DNA of 64,000 nucleotides from Neospora caninum Liverpool (GCF_000208865.1 NC_018396.1:4582514-4646513), one strand, 5' to 3'; counted from the first letter of the stretch, positions 1-14,084 are shown. The notes: generated from the letters alone by a model not told the origin. Translations and numbers: made by a program.

Positions 1-3000
1 CCCCGTGATTCTGACGTATAGGAGGGCGTCGGCGCGGGTCCGCCTCCGCCGCAGGTGAGTGCCCGAGCTCTGTCGTGCATGGCGTTTCTCCAGCTGGCTC
101 GAACCCGCCGCTGCGATATGTGCCACAAACTAGGGGACACTGCTAGAAATCTCCAGCAGTGTTACCAGTCTGCGTCGGCCGAAGACGAGGAGCTACGTAG
201 GCGTCTGTCGGACGGTATTTTCCAGCAGCACCAATTCAAGAGTGAGGGGCGCCGTCGTCTACTTGGGCAGTACTAGGCTGGTGGATCCGCGAAACATGTA
301 GGCGAATAGCTTCGGTGGAAATCAAGATACGTGAACTTGCGGACCGGAAAAGGTCGCAGGACCGTTTTTCATGCTTTGCAGGACAGTTTCGAGACACTTG
401 TGAAGATATGGATACTAGAAGGCGGTTGCAGAGGAATCTCGGCCACCGTGTGCCTTTAATCGCTCACGTGGTTCCGGCGCCGGCGCTGCCTGGCGCTCCA
501 GGAGCGAATCGGGGCCCGGTTCCGCGTCACGGTCCCCCTCCTATCCGGCGGCCAGGTGGACCACCGTAGCCCGGACAGAACCCGTTGGCGACATTGCGTC
601 CACCGAGGGCCCGAAAGTGGTTTAAACAGATACTCTTGTGGTTTTGGCGTTTGCCGCAAATGAGGGACTCTCGGGCTGCGTTGGGAAGGGGTGCCGAATT
701 TCGCTGGGGGGGGAGAGCCTGCGAGACAGAACGCTCGCGGTCAACGTTGCTCGCGGCAAGTGGTCGTGCGACAGAGGAGTGTCTGGCGGTTTAGAGAGTG
801 GAAGCCTCCTGTGGGCCGTAGCTACGTAGTCTGGCTAAGGCACAGAGAAGATGAGTAGATTGGCGAACAGAGTATCCGAGTCCGTGCCCGTGTGCTGAAA
901 GAAGGATGCTCAGAGTATCCGGGACGGGGGAACGTCGAGGGGCGCTGCACTGTCCTGCTCGACGTAGAGGAGGATGAAGCAAACAGGCAACTCGCGTAAA
1001 GGACTGGATAACTTCGGGAACCGACGGGGCGAGCTTAGCTTTGACGGAATGGGGGTTCCTGCGTTGCGACTGGGATGGTCCTTGATCCCGTGTGAAAGAC
1101 CGACGCGAGACCCGCTCGTTCCCGGACAAGAAAGCGTCGGGGCAGGTACAGTTCGCACACACACTCAGCAGCGAAGAGACAGAGATATCTTTCTTTTCGC
1201 GATATGGCTACGAGTCCTGCATCGCCTCTAGTTTTACAGGAAGACGGTGCAACCGCAGTGTCTGAAAAAACCGTCCGACCCGTCGCGACGGACCGGTACA
1301 CCAGACGCTGCGACTGTGTTTACGATGATTTTGCTGGAACTACAGTGAGGCTGCAGAGACCGCGAGTTAGCGGCATAACTCCAGCCGCTCACCTATCCGT
1401 TACAAGGATGAGATCGCCAACCCCTGCTATGAACCGAGAGTCTATTTTACCCTCTAGTGGATTTCGCGCTCACACCCAAAAGGGGGCGCAGGCTGTTTGC
1501 CTCGAGATCGGACACCACAACGTGGTATCAGATGCCCGAGTCCGTGCAGACCGTGAAAAGCGGACCGGCGTCTACAGGGAGTGAAATCAGCCTTCCACGT
1601 GGTAAAAGACTTGCGGAGGCTGCCCGAGGACTACGCTGCTGGGGAAAGCCCCACACCGGCGCACACGCGGGGTGTAGGGCGAGCTATTTGTCTGCGGTTG
1701 TCTTCCGGCATGGGCACTTACTCGATTCGCTCGGATGCTTTGGCGGAGCGACGGAGTGTTTTCCAGGGCGGAAGGCGCGCGTAGATGCTTCCTCTAGCCG
1801 TCTGGGAGTGGGCGGCAGAGCGGGCTTTCGAGGCCGTGGACATGAGGCCGAGTGTCGTTCGTATGACGATCTCGACCTAGCAAACCGAATATGACCCAGT
1901 TATGAGATGCGGAGAACCCAGTTCTTTAAGATGGCTGCACACCGCCCCACTGAACTGCTTGAGACAGTTTTTTTCCAATCAGAAGAGTGGCCGCATGCTG
2001 TTTGAAGCGTCTGTGAAGCTTTCTTGTGAGCTTTCGCCTATGTGTCGTGCCGAGACTGCGTGGCCTGGCGTTTCGTGACCTCCGAAGTGAGTGTGGAACC
2101 GTACACGTCCCTCCTTGGGAATGTGCCTTACCCCCCTTCTGTCTGCGTGGCACATGCGCCGGAAACACACTTGAATCCCGAGAGTTGCACGCGTGAGTCC
2201 GCATCAAAAACGGAAACGTGCCTTCCACTTGTGTCGCGGCGCAGTGGCAACCCTCGCAGTACAAACCCACACGCTGTCAATCCGGACAGTCAATAGAACT
2301 GAGGACTCTCCTTATCCTCAAGACAGCAAGACCTCCAATTAACCAACCACTAGCGTCGCTCGATTCAGCCAAAATGTGAACACGCCGTCTGTGCGTCTTG
2401 ATTTTCAGGAGACAAAAAGCGAAGGCGCGAGGCCGTGTCCGGGAAAATTGACATCCTCTGGGACGCCCGACAAATCTGCCATGCAATGCCAAGAATCCAC
2501 TGAAGAAAAACCGCGAACTGGAAAAGGGAGAGAGCTGAACACGAACGGGAACGAGCGAGAAAAAGAACGCATGCACGCGGCCGGCTTGTCGCGCGTCGAT
2601 GAGGAATTGCACACCCTTCAATGTGTGGCATTGTTGTGAATGGTAAAGCAGAGGATTGACGCTTCCGCTCTTTGGGCGTGATTTGCCATTGTCTTTCTCT
2701 TGCTTCTCGTTCCGCTTTGTCGCAAAGCAGACTTACAGAGAACGCACTCTGGAGGGCTTTCTGTGCGACACACCGGCGCACACGGCGCTCGGGTGGCAAG
2801 AGAACTTGTTCGCGTTCTAATCTCTTGTTCTTCCTTGGCGCGTCTGCCAGGCGACATGAAAGACTGGAACAAACGGTCACTTCCTGCGCCGCAGGCGTGC
2901 GCGTTTCCTTCCCTGTCTTCGACGTAACAAGACTGTCCAGCCCACTGCCTCTCTCGACCTCGAAAAGCGCAGAACCTGTGCTTCCCACTCGTTCCTTCTC

Positions 3001-3184
3001 TCTCTTTTCGTCTCTCTTCTTCTCCCGACGCGCTCGGCCTCCGTCCTCGTGTCCCGTTGAGACACCGGACAGCAGCAGTTTAGATTTCGTGAGGATCTGA
3101 ACATGCGAGACAACGAACTCGCCGTTGTTCGGATCCCCTCCGGGGCTGACTGTCCGTTCCGAGGCTCCTGTTTGAGCGCAGAAG
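1..3184. other. Upstream region with no supported gene
   Basis: About 3.2 kb before the formyltransferase start. Short open frames occur on both strands, such as one starting at ATG 1204 (126 codons), but none has recognisable domains or splice-phase continuity with a neighbour. A good donor-like context (CAG followed by GTGAGT) lies at 52-60, so the first bases could be the end of an exon from a gene to the left; the frame cannot be decided. From about 2980 to 3180 the plus strand becomes pyrimidine-rich, as is usual for 5' untranslated sequence in this group. I see no RNA gene or mobile element here. Confidence 0.5.
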
Positions 3185-6100
3185 ATGCTTTCCGCTGCGT
3201 GTACACTGGGAAAGTGCCCTCAAGTTTCTTTGGCTCACAGAGGCCGCACGAACCACGCGTCCGCGTCTCTTTTTTCCGTTCTGCGACTGTCCCTCTCTCT
3301 AGGGTTGCGCCATCTGTTCAGCCTGCCACGCGGCTTTTTTTGCCTCTGGAAACGCCTCTGTTTCTGGATCTTTCTCCTTTCCTTTCTCTGGAAAAAACAC
3401 CCTTTTGTTGCACCCTGGCGCTCTTTGGGCAGCCGCGAACGCTGCTCGCCTCACTGCCCTTGGCGCGGTTTACGGACCTGCGTTGTCTCTTGCCTTCTCC
3501 TCTCGTGGACGTCTCTTTGTCTCTCTTCTCAAGCTCCACCTCTAACTAGCCCCGTCCGACAAACCGCCACGTCTCGCCCTTCCACGTCGTGCGCTTTTGT
3601 CTCTTCTGCTGCTCCCGCCTCGCTCTCTGCCTCGAGGTCTGAGCCGTTGGAACGTCTCACCCTAAATCGTCCCTCCGCTTCTCTTCCTTCGCCCTCCCAG
3701 TTCGGCGTATGCTCGCGATCGACGCCCTCGAACGCGCGGTTGAACTCGAATGTGTCCGTCCCCGTCTCGCAGTTCTTCGGCTTTCCCTCGAAACAAACCG
3801 CAGTGGACTCAACTCTCGTGCATCTACCGCGCGTGTTTCCGATCTCTGGTCGGCCGTTGCGTCTGCGCCTAACGACGTTTGTTGTCTCCGGCCGTTCACC
3901 CTGTTCTTGGAAACCCCGCGTATCTGCTCATGTGACAAATTTCTCGTCGCGGGTCTTTACTTCCTCTCTTCCCTCACCTCTCTGTCTCTGGCGTCCCGAG
4001 TCCCAACGCCGCCCCTTGCCCGCGCCCCAGCCTTCTCTCGCTCACGCCTCTTCTCCTTCCATCTTTCCTCTCTTACGCTCCTCATTCGCTGCTGTCTCTT
4101 CAGCTTCTGTGTCTTCGTCCGTCTTCCCTGGCATCTCCCGGACCTTTCCTCCCTCTACCTTACCCCCTCTCCCGTCCGGCTCTGTTGCCTCTCTCTTGTC
4201 TCCTGGCTCTTCTCTTTCTTCTCCTCCCTCTCCGTCTTTCTCTCCTGCTCTCTCACCTTCCTGGGCAGCTGTCTCCAACGACGCCGGACCCATTCGTGTT
4301 CTTTTCATCGGCAGCCCAGCAGTCGCTGTTTCTGCGTTGGAAGTCCTCCTCGCCTCTTCGCTGAATTTTTCTTGCGCGTCTCTTCCTTCGCTGCCCTCTG
4401 ACGATGCGAAAGAGAGAGGACCTCCCGCGAGCACAAAGCCCCGCGCGAGGTCTGCTGCGCATCGTGTGGGGTCCGTTGCCAAGCCGAACCGCGAGAAAAA
4501 CATTCTGGGTCTGCCCGGGGGATTCGTCGTCTCTGCCGTTCTCTGTCGACGGCCTTCTCGACGCGGCCGAGGCAGAAAAACATTCGTACCTTGTCCGGTC
4601 CAGGTGAAAACCGCCGCTCTCCTCTGGTGTGCTTCGCTTCTCTCTCTCTACTTTCTTCCCTACTCACGGGGGTGCCCGCCTGTGTTTCTTCCAGCGGAAA
4701 AAGCTTGCGTTGCGCTCCCCGTTCACGCGGCGCTTTCTTCCCTAGTCAGCTCGCATGCCTGCTGAGGGTTTTCCACAACACTGTCAAACTCGTCTCGGAA
4801 GTTTTCCCGCTTTTCCGTTCTCGTTCCTCCCTCTCTTGCCTCTCACCCTGTTCGCTCCCGCGGGCGCGTTTCGTCTTTCGTCCGCAGTCCCCGCAGGCCC
4901 GAGCCCAGCGTCTCGTCTCTGTCTCCTCGCCGCGCTCTCTTTGCATCGCCTGGAGAGAAGTCTATTCCCTCATGTCTCGTGCTCCCCGTCTCACGTGTAC
5001 CTCGTCTGCTCGTCCTTGACACCGAACTGTCGTCTCGTAGAGGAGCAACCCATTGCTAAAGTCGTAGATTGGCGTCGAGGCTCTCGTGCGTTCTCCGCGG
5101 GTTGTGTGTCTCTCCATTCCTGAATTTCTCCCCTTTCTTTTCTTCCTCTTCTGCATGCTGCCGGTGCAGGCCTTTGCCGAGACTCTCTCCCCGCCTCTCC
5201 CTCTTTTCCTGGCGTCGGACCTCTCCTCGCCTTCTCTCTTGGCGGCTCTCGACAGCCTCTCTCTCGACCTCGCAGTGTGCGCGGCCTTCGCCTTGAAACT
5301 CCCCGATACCCTTCGGTCCCTGCCGCGGTGAGACTCCCCCTAACTCCGACGCCGCAAGCGCCCCGCCGATACACATGATGTGTGGATCTCGTGCATGCAC
5401 AGTACAATCGTCGGAGTCGAGACGTGCGCGTCTACGTCGCTCCACGAATAGAGATAGAGGCGCGAAAACCCGAGAACTACACAGTCTTCAACAAAAGTAG
5501 AGAAAGACCAGAATATATCGGACGCCGCGTTGCCTCAATGGAGACCGACACTTTGTATCTCTCTGTCCATGTGTTTGTCCTCCTCGTTTCCTGATGAGAA
5601 ATGCCGACAGCCATATTGATGTTCTCACTCTATACCCATCTAGAAATGCGTAGGTATCCGCAGCTGCCTCTATGTATATCCATCAGTGTATCCATATCGA
5701 GATCGGTCCATCTATGCATCTACCCACAGCTACAATTGTAATATATATGTATATATGTAAATATGTAGTTGTGTCAATCTGTGACATTTTGTGCGTTATG
5801 AAGGAAACGCCACAAGAATTGGTTGTGGACATGTCCTGGTCTTTCCCGCTAGGCATGGTACGGTCTTGATTCATCCTTCTTTGCTTCCACGGTACCGCGG
5901 AGCAGCTCCGGTACGCCGTGCTCTCTTGAATGGCGAGCGGCGCGTCGGTGTGTCGCTGGTACGGCCTTCTGCTCGCTTCGACGAGGGCGCACTACTGCAT
6001 CAAAGTTGCCTGGAACTTTCCGGAAACGAGCATGCAGAGGAAGTTGAGGAGAAACTTTTCCAACGGGGAGCTCAGGCTCTTTTAAATACCTCTCTCTGGA

Positions 6101-8019
6101 CAGGAAGACGCACAGGCGGAGGTCCGGGCGTCCAGCAAGATGCGAGCAAAGTAGGCCAGATGGAGGAGGAGAGAAATCAAGAGATAAGAGTCTGGGGCCG
6201 CATGTTTCACCTATCTACGTTTACTTTCTTGAGCACCCGGGCCTGTCACTCGGCATCCAGGCCTTTCTCATGTTTCCTTGCTTTCTGCCATGGCAGTGAA
6301 GTCATTTCTCGCCAGCTGCCTGTCGGTCTGCCGACCTGCTTCGGAGAACGGAAAGACAAATACATGCACAGACACCAACTCTGCTGAGGCCATGCGGCCT
6401 TCGATTTAGAAACGCGCTTCTCTGCATCTATTCAGGACTCTCGACCTCTCGGGTGTATTCGTCTATTTACATCTCTATACTCATCCCTATATACAGATAT
6501 ATACACATCTGTATATATATTTTCATATCTGTATACAGAGAGCGTGAGATCAAGACAGATAGAGAGTCGTGCGTGAAGCCTGTTTTCTCCAATGTCTGTT
6601 TTGAAATGCTGCAGGAAAAACGTCTCTGTGGGGCGTCTGTAGGAAAAGGCCTTTTTTTAGACGATATGTGGTGCTCCCGTTTAAAGACTGGCCTGCTTGC
6701 TTTCCCCCCTGTTCCGTGCGTTCGAGGGAAGTCTTGTAACAGTTAGCAGGTTGAGTGGAGGAAACAATAGCGGATGTGCTCCCGAGGTGGACCGTGCGGC
6801 GAGACTAGCATTCCATGCGCCCCTCACTGGTTTTATTGGCATTTCTTATTGTTCAGGCGACAGCAGCGCGAAAAATTAGGGCAGAGGAACGGCGAATTTC
6901 CTTCGCGGAAATGTCGGCGTCGAAAATCCACAACACCGTCCGAGCGCTCGCCTCTCATGGCAGCGGTGTGTGGACAGACCTAGAAACTGGTTTTTTTGAT
7001 TCGTCGTGCAAAGGAGACCAAACAGAAGAAAGGAACTCGGAGCCAGGCGAGACAGTCAAGGAAGGCGCTGGATGTGTTGCGAACAGCCGAAGAGGTACTG
7101 ACACAATAAGGCAGACAATGAAGGTGAGTTTGTCAGGGAGAGCGAAAAGCATATTCGAGGAAGAATCGGAAGCGAGCTGGTGTAGCGAGGTGCGACTACA
7201 TCGAATAAGCACAAACATCGAGGCGCGCTACCACCAAGGTGCGGGTTGAGTACCGGAAAGGAATGCATTTAATTCGCCTGCATCCACTGGACAGATTGAG
7301 CGATGGCCAGGAGCCTGCTTTTGCTGTTTGTACACTCCGGTTGAAACCGTGGAAACGGGTTTTGAGTGCGTTGAAAGGCGGGACACGCCAGAAAAGTCGC
7401 GTAGTCCATTCGTCTGGATAGGCTCGCCTCGACGTTTTGCTTGTCTGCTGCTTTTCAGGTCAAACTCCTCCGTACGCGTCTTGGTTCTGTGTTGCCCGAA
7501 GAGAAGGCAGGCGCAGATGAGCCGAAAGGCGCCGCTTCAGAGGAAGCACCTACTTGCTTGGCGGCACAGAAAAGTTCCTCTGTCGTCCATGCCTGTTTGA
7601 GCGAGACGCCGGAAGAAAATGTTTCGACTTCAGTGGCCTCCGAACCAAACCTCCGGGGCAAAAAAGGTTCCAACACACGCGTATCAAGCAGCCAAACTCC
7701 GCCTGAGTTCTCGCCTCAAGGCTCCGCACTATCCCGAAACGTTTGTCTCGATGCTTCCGGAGCTCTGCGCTTTGTATGCGGCGACGGAAGTGTGCTTCTG
7801 GTTGAAAAACTCCAGCGAGAGAGCCGGGGTCCGCTGAGCGCACCCGATTTTTGGAATGGTCTCATGGGCTTTGCCCAGCGGAGTCGAAAGAGCGTCGAAA
7901 AGAGCGACGCCTCCGAGTGTATGTTCACCGGGGAGGAATGGGAATCTGAGAGGAGAGGCCAGGTGCGCTCGCTTCGACAGCGACGAGGTCAGGCCATTTT
8001 CCTGCGCTGGGTTAACTGA
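3185..8019 (+). CDS. MTFMT: Methionyl-tRNA formyltransferase, organellar, 5 exons
   Basis: Formylates initiator Met-tRNA using 10-formyl-tetrahydrofolate for organelle translation. Exons I infer: 3185-4603, 5170-5327, 5853-6150, 6857-7123, 7459-8019. Phases agree throughout and give 900 residues, against about 315 in E. coli. Residues 1 to about 368 are a Ser/Pro/Leu/Arg-rich extension with a basic, hydrophobic start, so probably targeting plus low complexity. The Rossmann start (VLFIGSP) is near 370. The hallmark HPSLLPRYRGAAP loop begins at His533, and Asp569 fits the catalytic Asp. The C-terminal domain (SFAEMSASKIHNTVRAL, then CGDGSVLLVEKLQ) is complete. The residue equivalent to catalytic Asn108 of E. 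coli is Leu531. ATG 3185 is the only Met in the long first exon frame. Mitochondrion or apicoplast cannot be decided from sequence. The family call is firm; the start is less so. Confidence 0.9.
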
Positions 8020-10823
8020 CTGCGGGCTGGAGAGAGGCGTGAAGCTAAGAAATATACTCTGAGATCGCGTACATTTTAGCAAAGAGACTGGCTGTCTTTT
8101 TTCGGCTTCCCTGGAGATGTAGTTGGCAAACGGGAACGGGTATTGTTCTGTGGGCAGCTGTAGACTCAAGCGGCGGTACACATCTTTGTACTCGTATACA
8201 CTTTGTTGCCCACACATAAATGTATGCATGTATATACATTTTCGAAAACGAATTATTAATGATGTCCTTGCATACTGTGAATATATACAGATATTCCGAT
8301 ATCACTGTTCTGCACAAATATATACGTAGTGAAAGACATAGAGTTGCACTGGGAGATCTTGAGACATGAGTAGATAGGCAAACGCCTATGGGCATGAAGG
8401 TTGGCAGACAGTGGAAGTGCAGAGTTTGGAAGTCTTATTCTGGATTGACATATGATCAGATGGAACAGCTGCACGATGTTTTTGCCCGAGCGACATTCAG
8501 GTTTGCCATTCAGCTCGATCGTACCTCGTGCTGCAGAAGGCTGATCTCATTCGGTGAAAAAAGTGAGGGGAACAAGAAGGCGGCAGAGGGAAAACAATGT
8601 TCTCTGTACGACGTGAACGGTGGGGAACACAAACTCTAAATTGCTTGCTCTTTTAAAAACGGTGACGCCCACTATATAAACGCCTCGCGTGTCCACATTC
8701 CGCCGTCAATAACCACACAGCACGATGGACCACACACGTCTATGCATATTTATGGGTGTGCGGGCGAATGCCCATTGATTTGTATTGAACGGAGAACCAA
8801 AGAGTCGAGCTACGACGAGAGGCAACTATGTAAAGGGGGATCTCTAGCACGGACATAGCGGTTTCGGACAGAAAAACGACACGCTAACGTTACGCAACGG
8901 CGCCTCTACAGAAAAAGAAGTGCTGGAGAATTTCAGTGTTTGAAACAGAAGACGCATTTGTGGCAACGTCCCAAAAAGTAGAGATTCGGAAATACGGAAA
9001 TGAGCAATCGTGAGGAACCGTCAGTTCTCTACGGAGAAAATGAGTACTTGTAAGCCAGCGGAGCTCCACTAGAGAGGTCGCGATGTAGACGTCATCACGC
9101 TGTCTACCGACACATCTCAGAGGAACCACACTGACGAAGAGCAGCTGGTTTGAATGCGCAGTTGTGCGGGGATGTTGCAAAGCTTACGTAAAGGGTATTG
9201 GACATCTGTGAATGAACAAATACATTTTTACAGAGAAGCTTACGCGCCAGAACAACGCGTCCTTTGTCAAGATGTAAGGGCGTTCTATGCATTTACTGTC
9301 TGGGGTTCAGTCTTGTATGCGTATTCGCAAGGCCAATCGATTTCCTTCTTGGAACCGCGGCTCTGAAGGTTTTCGAATCCAATCAAGAGCGACGAGTATA
9401 TTCCACTTGTATCGGGTTCGGCGGAGCGTGCCTCGCTAAAGAAGAAAACGTTTTACCTGAGCAGCTTTTTGAAGAACGGCGAAAAAGTGTTGCACTGTTT
9501 GTTTCAACGGCATCATTTCACAACTTCGTCACACAGTGCTACCTATCAACATCGGCGAACACCTCGGAGGCTCGTCTGTGTGTACGTTTCATTTGACGGA
9601 AATTGGTGTTTTTAAGAGCGAGTCGTCAGTCCGCACATGCACTGGAACAACGGGAGGCCTGTCCAGCAGCATGTGAGAGGAAGCTGTTTCCTTCACCGGG
9701 GTTTTTGAAGGAACGGAAAAGGGACCAACGGGGAAGATGCGAGGGGAGAATCTTCACTCGCCCGGCTGTCGCCTGCTGTGTGACGCAAAACCTCAATGTT
9801 CAGTCACGTTTTTGTATACCCTGCAGTTCCTCTTTTCATGCTTCTCGGCCTCCTCACTACGTGTCATGCCTACTATTGAAGCGGAGAGAGTTTCTCGGTT
9901 TCCGCTCGGAGCGGTGAAACAGCGGAGCAAGCTCGATTCCCACTAGACGATTTGGGCGGAAAAGCTGGGTATCGCCGACAATGCAGGCATTCCGTTTTTT
10001 TCCGGTTTCCGGGACGGAACCCTACTTTCTCTTGACAATCTGAGGTCCGTCACCTTCTCCAGGAAGCCTCTATTTTAGCTTTTGTTCAGAATTGCCCATC
10101 TATGTGCAATTCCGCGTCACGGGGCCTACTACAAGAATGTTTGCTCCCTTCACGATGCCATCGTTTCCGGGTTCAGAACCTGGGTTCCGTGCTGACAAAC
10201 GAAAGTCTGATATTGTGCGTTTGGATTTCGCGTTTGTATACTCGTGAGGAGGCCCTGTTACGACAACGCAAAGTGTGCGTTCGCAGTCGAAAACTCCCTT
10301 CTATCTGAGCGCGTACATCTGGATTCGTTCCTCTTTCAAGTGCAATGCTTCTCCTTGAGCGATAGCTTCTGTGCTTGTGGGCGAGTACGCGTCTTCGCGG
10401 TCGAGGAAATTCAAGGCATTAAACACGAGGGCTACAACCCTGTGTCACGGTGGGAAACCGCGGTAAGGGTACGGCGCGTTTTTCTCGCTTTTCTGAACTT
10501 TCTTCTCCGGACACGTTCTATTTCGGAGGGCCGTGAGACCCGTGCACGCCTACGCATCCCTGTTGGTGTTTCTAGGAGGCCCCCCCCTCACGATTTCTGG
10601 GTTTTGACGCTGAAATGTAACTTCCACGCAAAGCCCTTTATTTCCCGCCTCGCGTGCCAGAGTCTTGTTCCGTTCCACTTTTCCCTCCATTTCTGCTGCG
10701 GGGGAAAAACGCGGCCTGCTCGACGGCCACTCGGTGTGTTGACGCCGTGACAGAGAAGCGACGGTGTGGTGTGCAGCGACAAAACCGATTGCCTTTTGAT
10801 TTTCCCAGAAACCCTGAAACGGG
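8020..10823. other. Spacer between formyltransferase and carrier genes
   Basis: About 2.8 kb between two genes on the same strand. It should hold the 3' untranslated region of the formyltransferase and the promoter and 5' leader of the carrier. Open frames here, for example a 168-codon plus-strand frame from 10244, lack family similarity and merge into the carrier leader. AT-rich stretches lie around 8210-8330. I see no further gene. Confidence 0.5.
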
Positions 10824-13800
10824 ATGGAGGTCGTCACTGAAGCGACATCAGCGGCGATTGCGGCGGCAACTTCCGCCGTGCTGGTCTATCCCTTAGACAC
10901 GATTCTTGTGCGTTATCAAGCGTCAAATCGACGGAAAGTAACAGATCCGTACACGGCTGCCTTTCACTTCAACAATGGACACAAGGAACTCGTGAAAATC
11001 ATCTTGGAACTTCTCCGCGAGCAGGCGCCTGGCTCCCATGGGCTTTCTCCATCAAAACGTGCACCCGCTGAACAAAAGGGACGAGAGAGGTTCTCCTCGC
11101 CGGACGACTTCGTCATTCATATTGTTGAGACACTGCGGAAACTGTACAAGGGCGTCGGCGTCAAGGTGTTTGAGGCGGTTGTGCGGAACTTTGTATACTT
11201 TGTGTGGTAGGAAGACCGCACAATACCGCGACAAATGATGCCAGAAACAAACCCGGAGAAAGAATTGCTGGGTATAGGAGCCAGCGTTTCCGGGAACGAC
11301 CGCTAGTGCTTCAGAACGTGCCCCAAGACGAACGTATTCATTCGTCCCAAAATGCAAATCTGCCAGGGAGCGCTCTGCCAAAACAGGCAAATGCGTCACA
11401 CCTTCAACAGCTATCAAACACCCAAAATATGAACCGTCGCCGTAGATAAATATGCAAACATGTTCATAAACGCACCCATGAGCGTTGGCCTGTAAACCGT
11501 ATATATATATATATATATATATGGATGTATAGGTATACGCGTGGACCAGATCCCCTAACAGAGAGAAATGAATATTTCCATGCATCCTTTTTCGTATCTG
11601 TGGGTATCCCTCAGTTCGTCAAGCGTGTTGCCGGGTGCACTCCGGAGGTGATCTTCCCTCGCTTTCCAGCTGCTTTGCTGCCTCTCCAGGTATAAGCTTC
11701 TGAAGGAGACCTACGATCGACGAGGCAGGAAGCAAACTGTCGCTTCGCGGCTCCTCCTCGCAACAGCCGCTGCAGTGATCAACCAGTGCTGCACTGCACC
11801 TTTGGAAGTTATTTCCACAAATGTGCAAACGACTGGCCTAGACTATCGCTCCGTCATTCGAAAAATCTTCCGGCAACAGGGTCAGCTTGACAGCATTCGA
11901 CGGAACCGCAAGGGGTTCCATCCACGGGAACAGAGAAACATTCAGATGCAGAGACGGGCGAAATTGAGAGCCAGAGCTGCAGAGATAGTCAGGCACACCA
12001 GCATGCAGAAAAGGAGATGCAGTGCTATGGGGGGCGAAGTTCCACTCAGAAAACCCTTCAGTGTTTCGAAGGACAGTCAGTTACACGCAGCCCCAGAGAG
12101 CAGCAGTACTCCAGAGGCATGCGTCTTCCTGCGACACGGATGCGTGCGCAAGTACATGCAATCACGCGGCCCGATTCACCTACAGTTGCACACCGACATG
12201 AGCATCTACCTGTATCTAAAAGTGTGTTGTAGCACATGCGGAGAGTTACACGCTTCGACTACGTGAATCGATAGAAAAAAACTGTACGCGCTCTTTTCCG
12301 GTCTGACCTTCTGTGTTTTTGTCAACGTTTCCATGTGAGCAGGCATTAGGGGCTTTTACCGCGGATTTGCCGCCTCGTTGATCCTCTGCTCCAACCCCGC
12401 CATCACCAACGCCTGCTTCGATCGCCTCAAGTCGGTTTTCTCTAATCACCAAAGCGCATCCAAATCGACAGGAACTAAGACTTCCTAAACGGAGGCAGCG
12501 CTGTTACTGCACGGACAGCTACACGAAGATAATGCGACAGAGGTCTCGTTGTTCCCCCCCTTTCCTGATCTACGAATAGATACGCCTTTCTGTATATCGA
12601 TAAGAAACATAAGCAGACCGTGAGCGGTTATATATATATATATATATCCTGTGACTCATGAGGACTGGCTGCGACCCAGCTGTACCTAGAGTGCAAAAGC
12701 GTGGTACAAGTCGACGGTACAACACTGTTTTGCCGAATTCCTAAAAGAAATCCATTTCGTCCTTTTTGCGCATTAGACAACTCACGTGTGTCTGTTTTAG
12801 TTCAGTGCGGGAAACCCCAAATGCATGCAGCTGTCCAAATCTACCCGGAAACAACTTCCCACGACTCGTAGATATCGACACATATGCAGTTTCGTTTTGG
12901 TCAAAAGTTGCTGCATCCCGTAAAAAGTTGCGGTGTAAATCGAAGCCCTGTTCCCCGTTCATGCAACTCAATGGTTGAGCACGCTGTCTTGACGAGACAC
13001 GCAACTCATCCGTACATACCGGCATCCGTACGGATTTTAACGCATATATACAACTGCAAATATGTATATGTGCATATAAACATGTATTTGTACACTACCA
13101 GATATACGTAAAAATATTGAGCGAGGAGATTACTCGAGAGATGAAGAGAGATCGATACGTTTCAAGCTCCTGATTCTTGGCCTGCATACATTCCTTTGCT
13201 GCGTAAGTGCGTATATTATGTGTTTTTCTACACATGCACAGATATGTATACCATTTCGTGTACATGTCGATGCGTCTCTATAGGGATAAATATGAATCTA
13301 AATCGTTAGAGGCAGTGCGCCGTGTCTTATATTTCTCGTGAACCTCGTCGTTTCCTCGGGGCGACGGTTCAGACTCCTCCTGCAGGTGGTGGTAGCCGCT
13401 CAGGCGCGAAGAAACGTGGACCCGATTCTCGACGAGGAAACGCCGATCGACTTGACGCAAGTAAAACTCCTTTTCGGGTTGTCATTTTCTACGAGTTGCA
13501 TTGCTTCGCTGTTCAGTTGGCTAGACTCGTAGGAATGCGAAACCTCTTTTCTCCTTGCCTTTTCATCACCCTAGAGAGCCTTGGCATCCTGGACGTGGGC
13601 TGAGGGCCCTCGCGTCTCTTTGGCGTGTCGAGAATTCGTCACTAAACTGGGAAGGAAAACGCGTCTCCTTCACCCCATGGTCTCGCATTTTCCAAATCCT
13701 CTCTTCTCTCGATTATGCGCACGTTTTTTCGCAAAAACTTGCTTATCCCCCGGTCTCCCAGTCGCCCGTAAATCTTCCTACCAGCCGCCCATAAATCTTC

Positions 13801-14042
13801 CCACCAGCCGCCCATAAATCTTCCTACACACGTATTTGTACTCGTGTTCTTGCGAAGATATAGACGTGCACGTGTGTGTATATATCTAGACATACATGTC
13901 TATGTCTCGATCTAGGCGCACCTCGATGTGTATCTTCACATATACACCTAGATAAATTTCTCTCTGGAATGTACACATCAAAACATAGACATGTATATGC
14001 ATCTTCCGCAATATACATGTAACTAGATATGCGCACATATCC

Positions 14043-14084
<42 letters not shown>

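Noticed and set aside
4690..4760. Possible extra formyltransferase exon with an AEKACVALPVHA-like reading
   Set aside because: Joining 4603 directly to 5170 keeps phase and matches the bacterial enzyme's spacing between PVK and the LP before the catalytic loop; the extra exon brings stops in the required phase.
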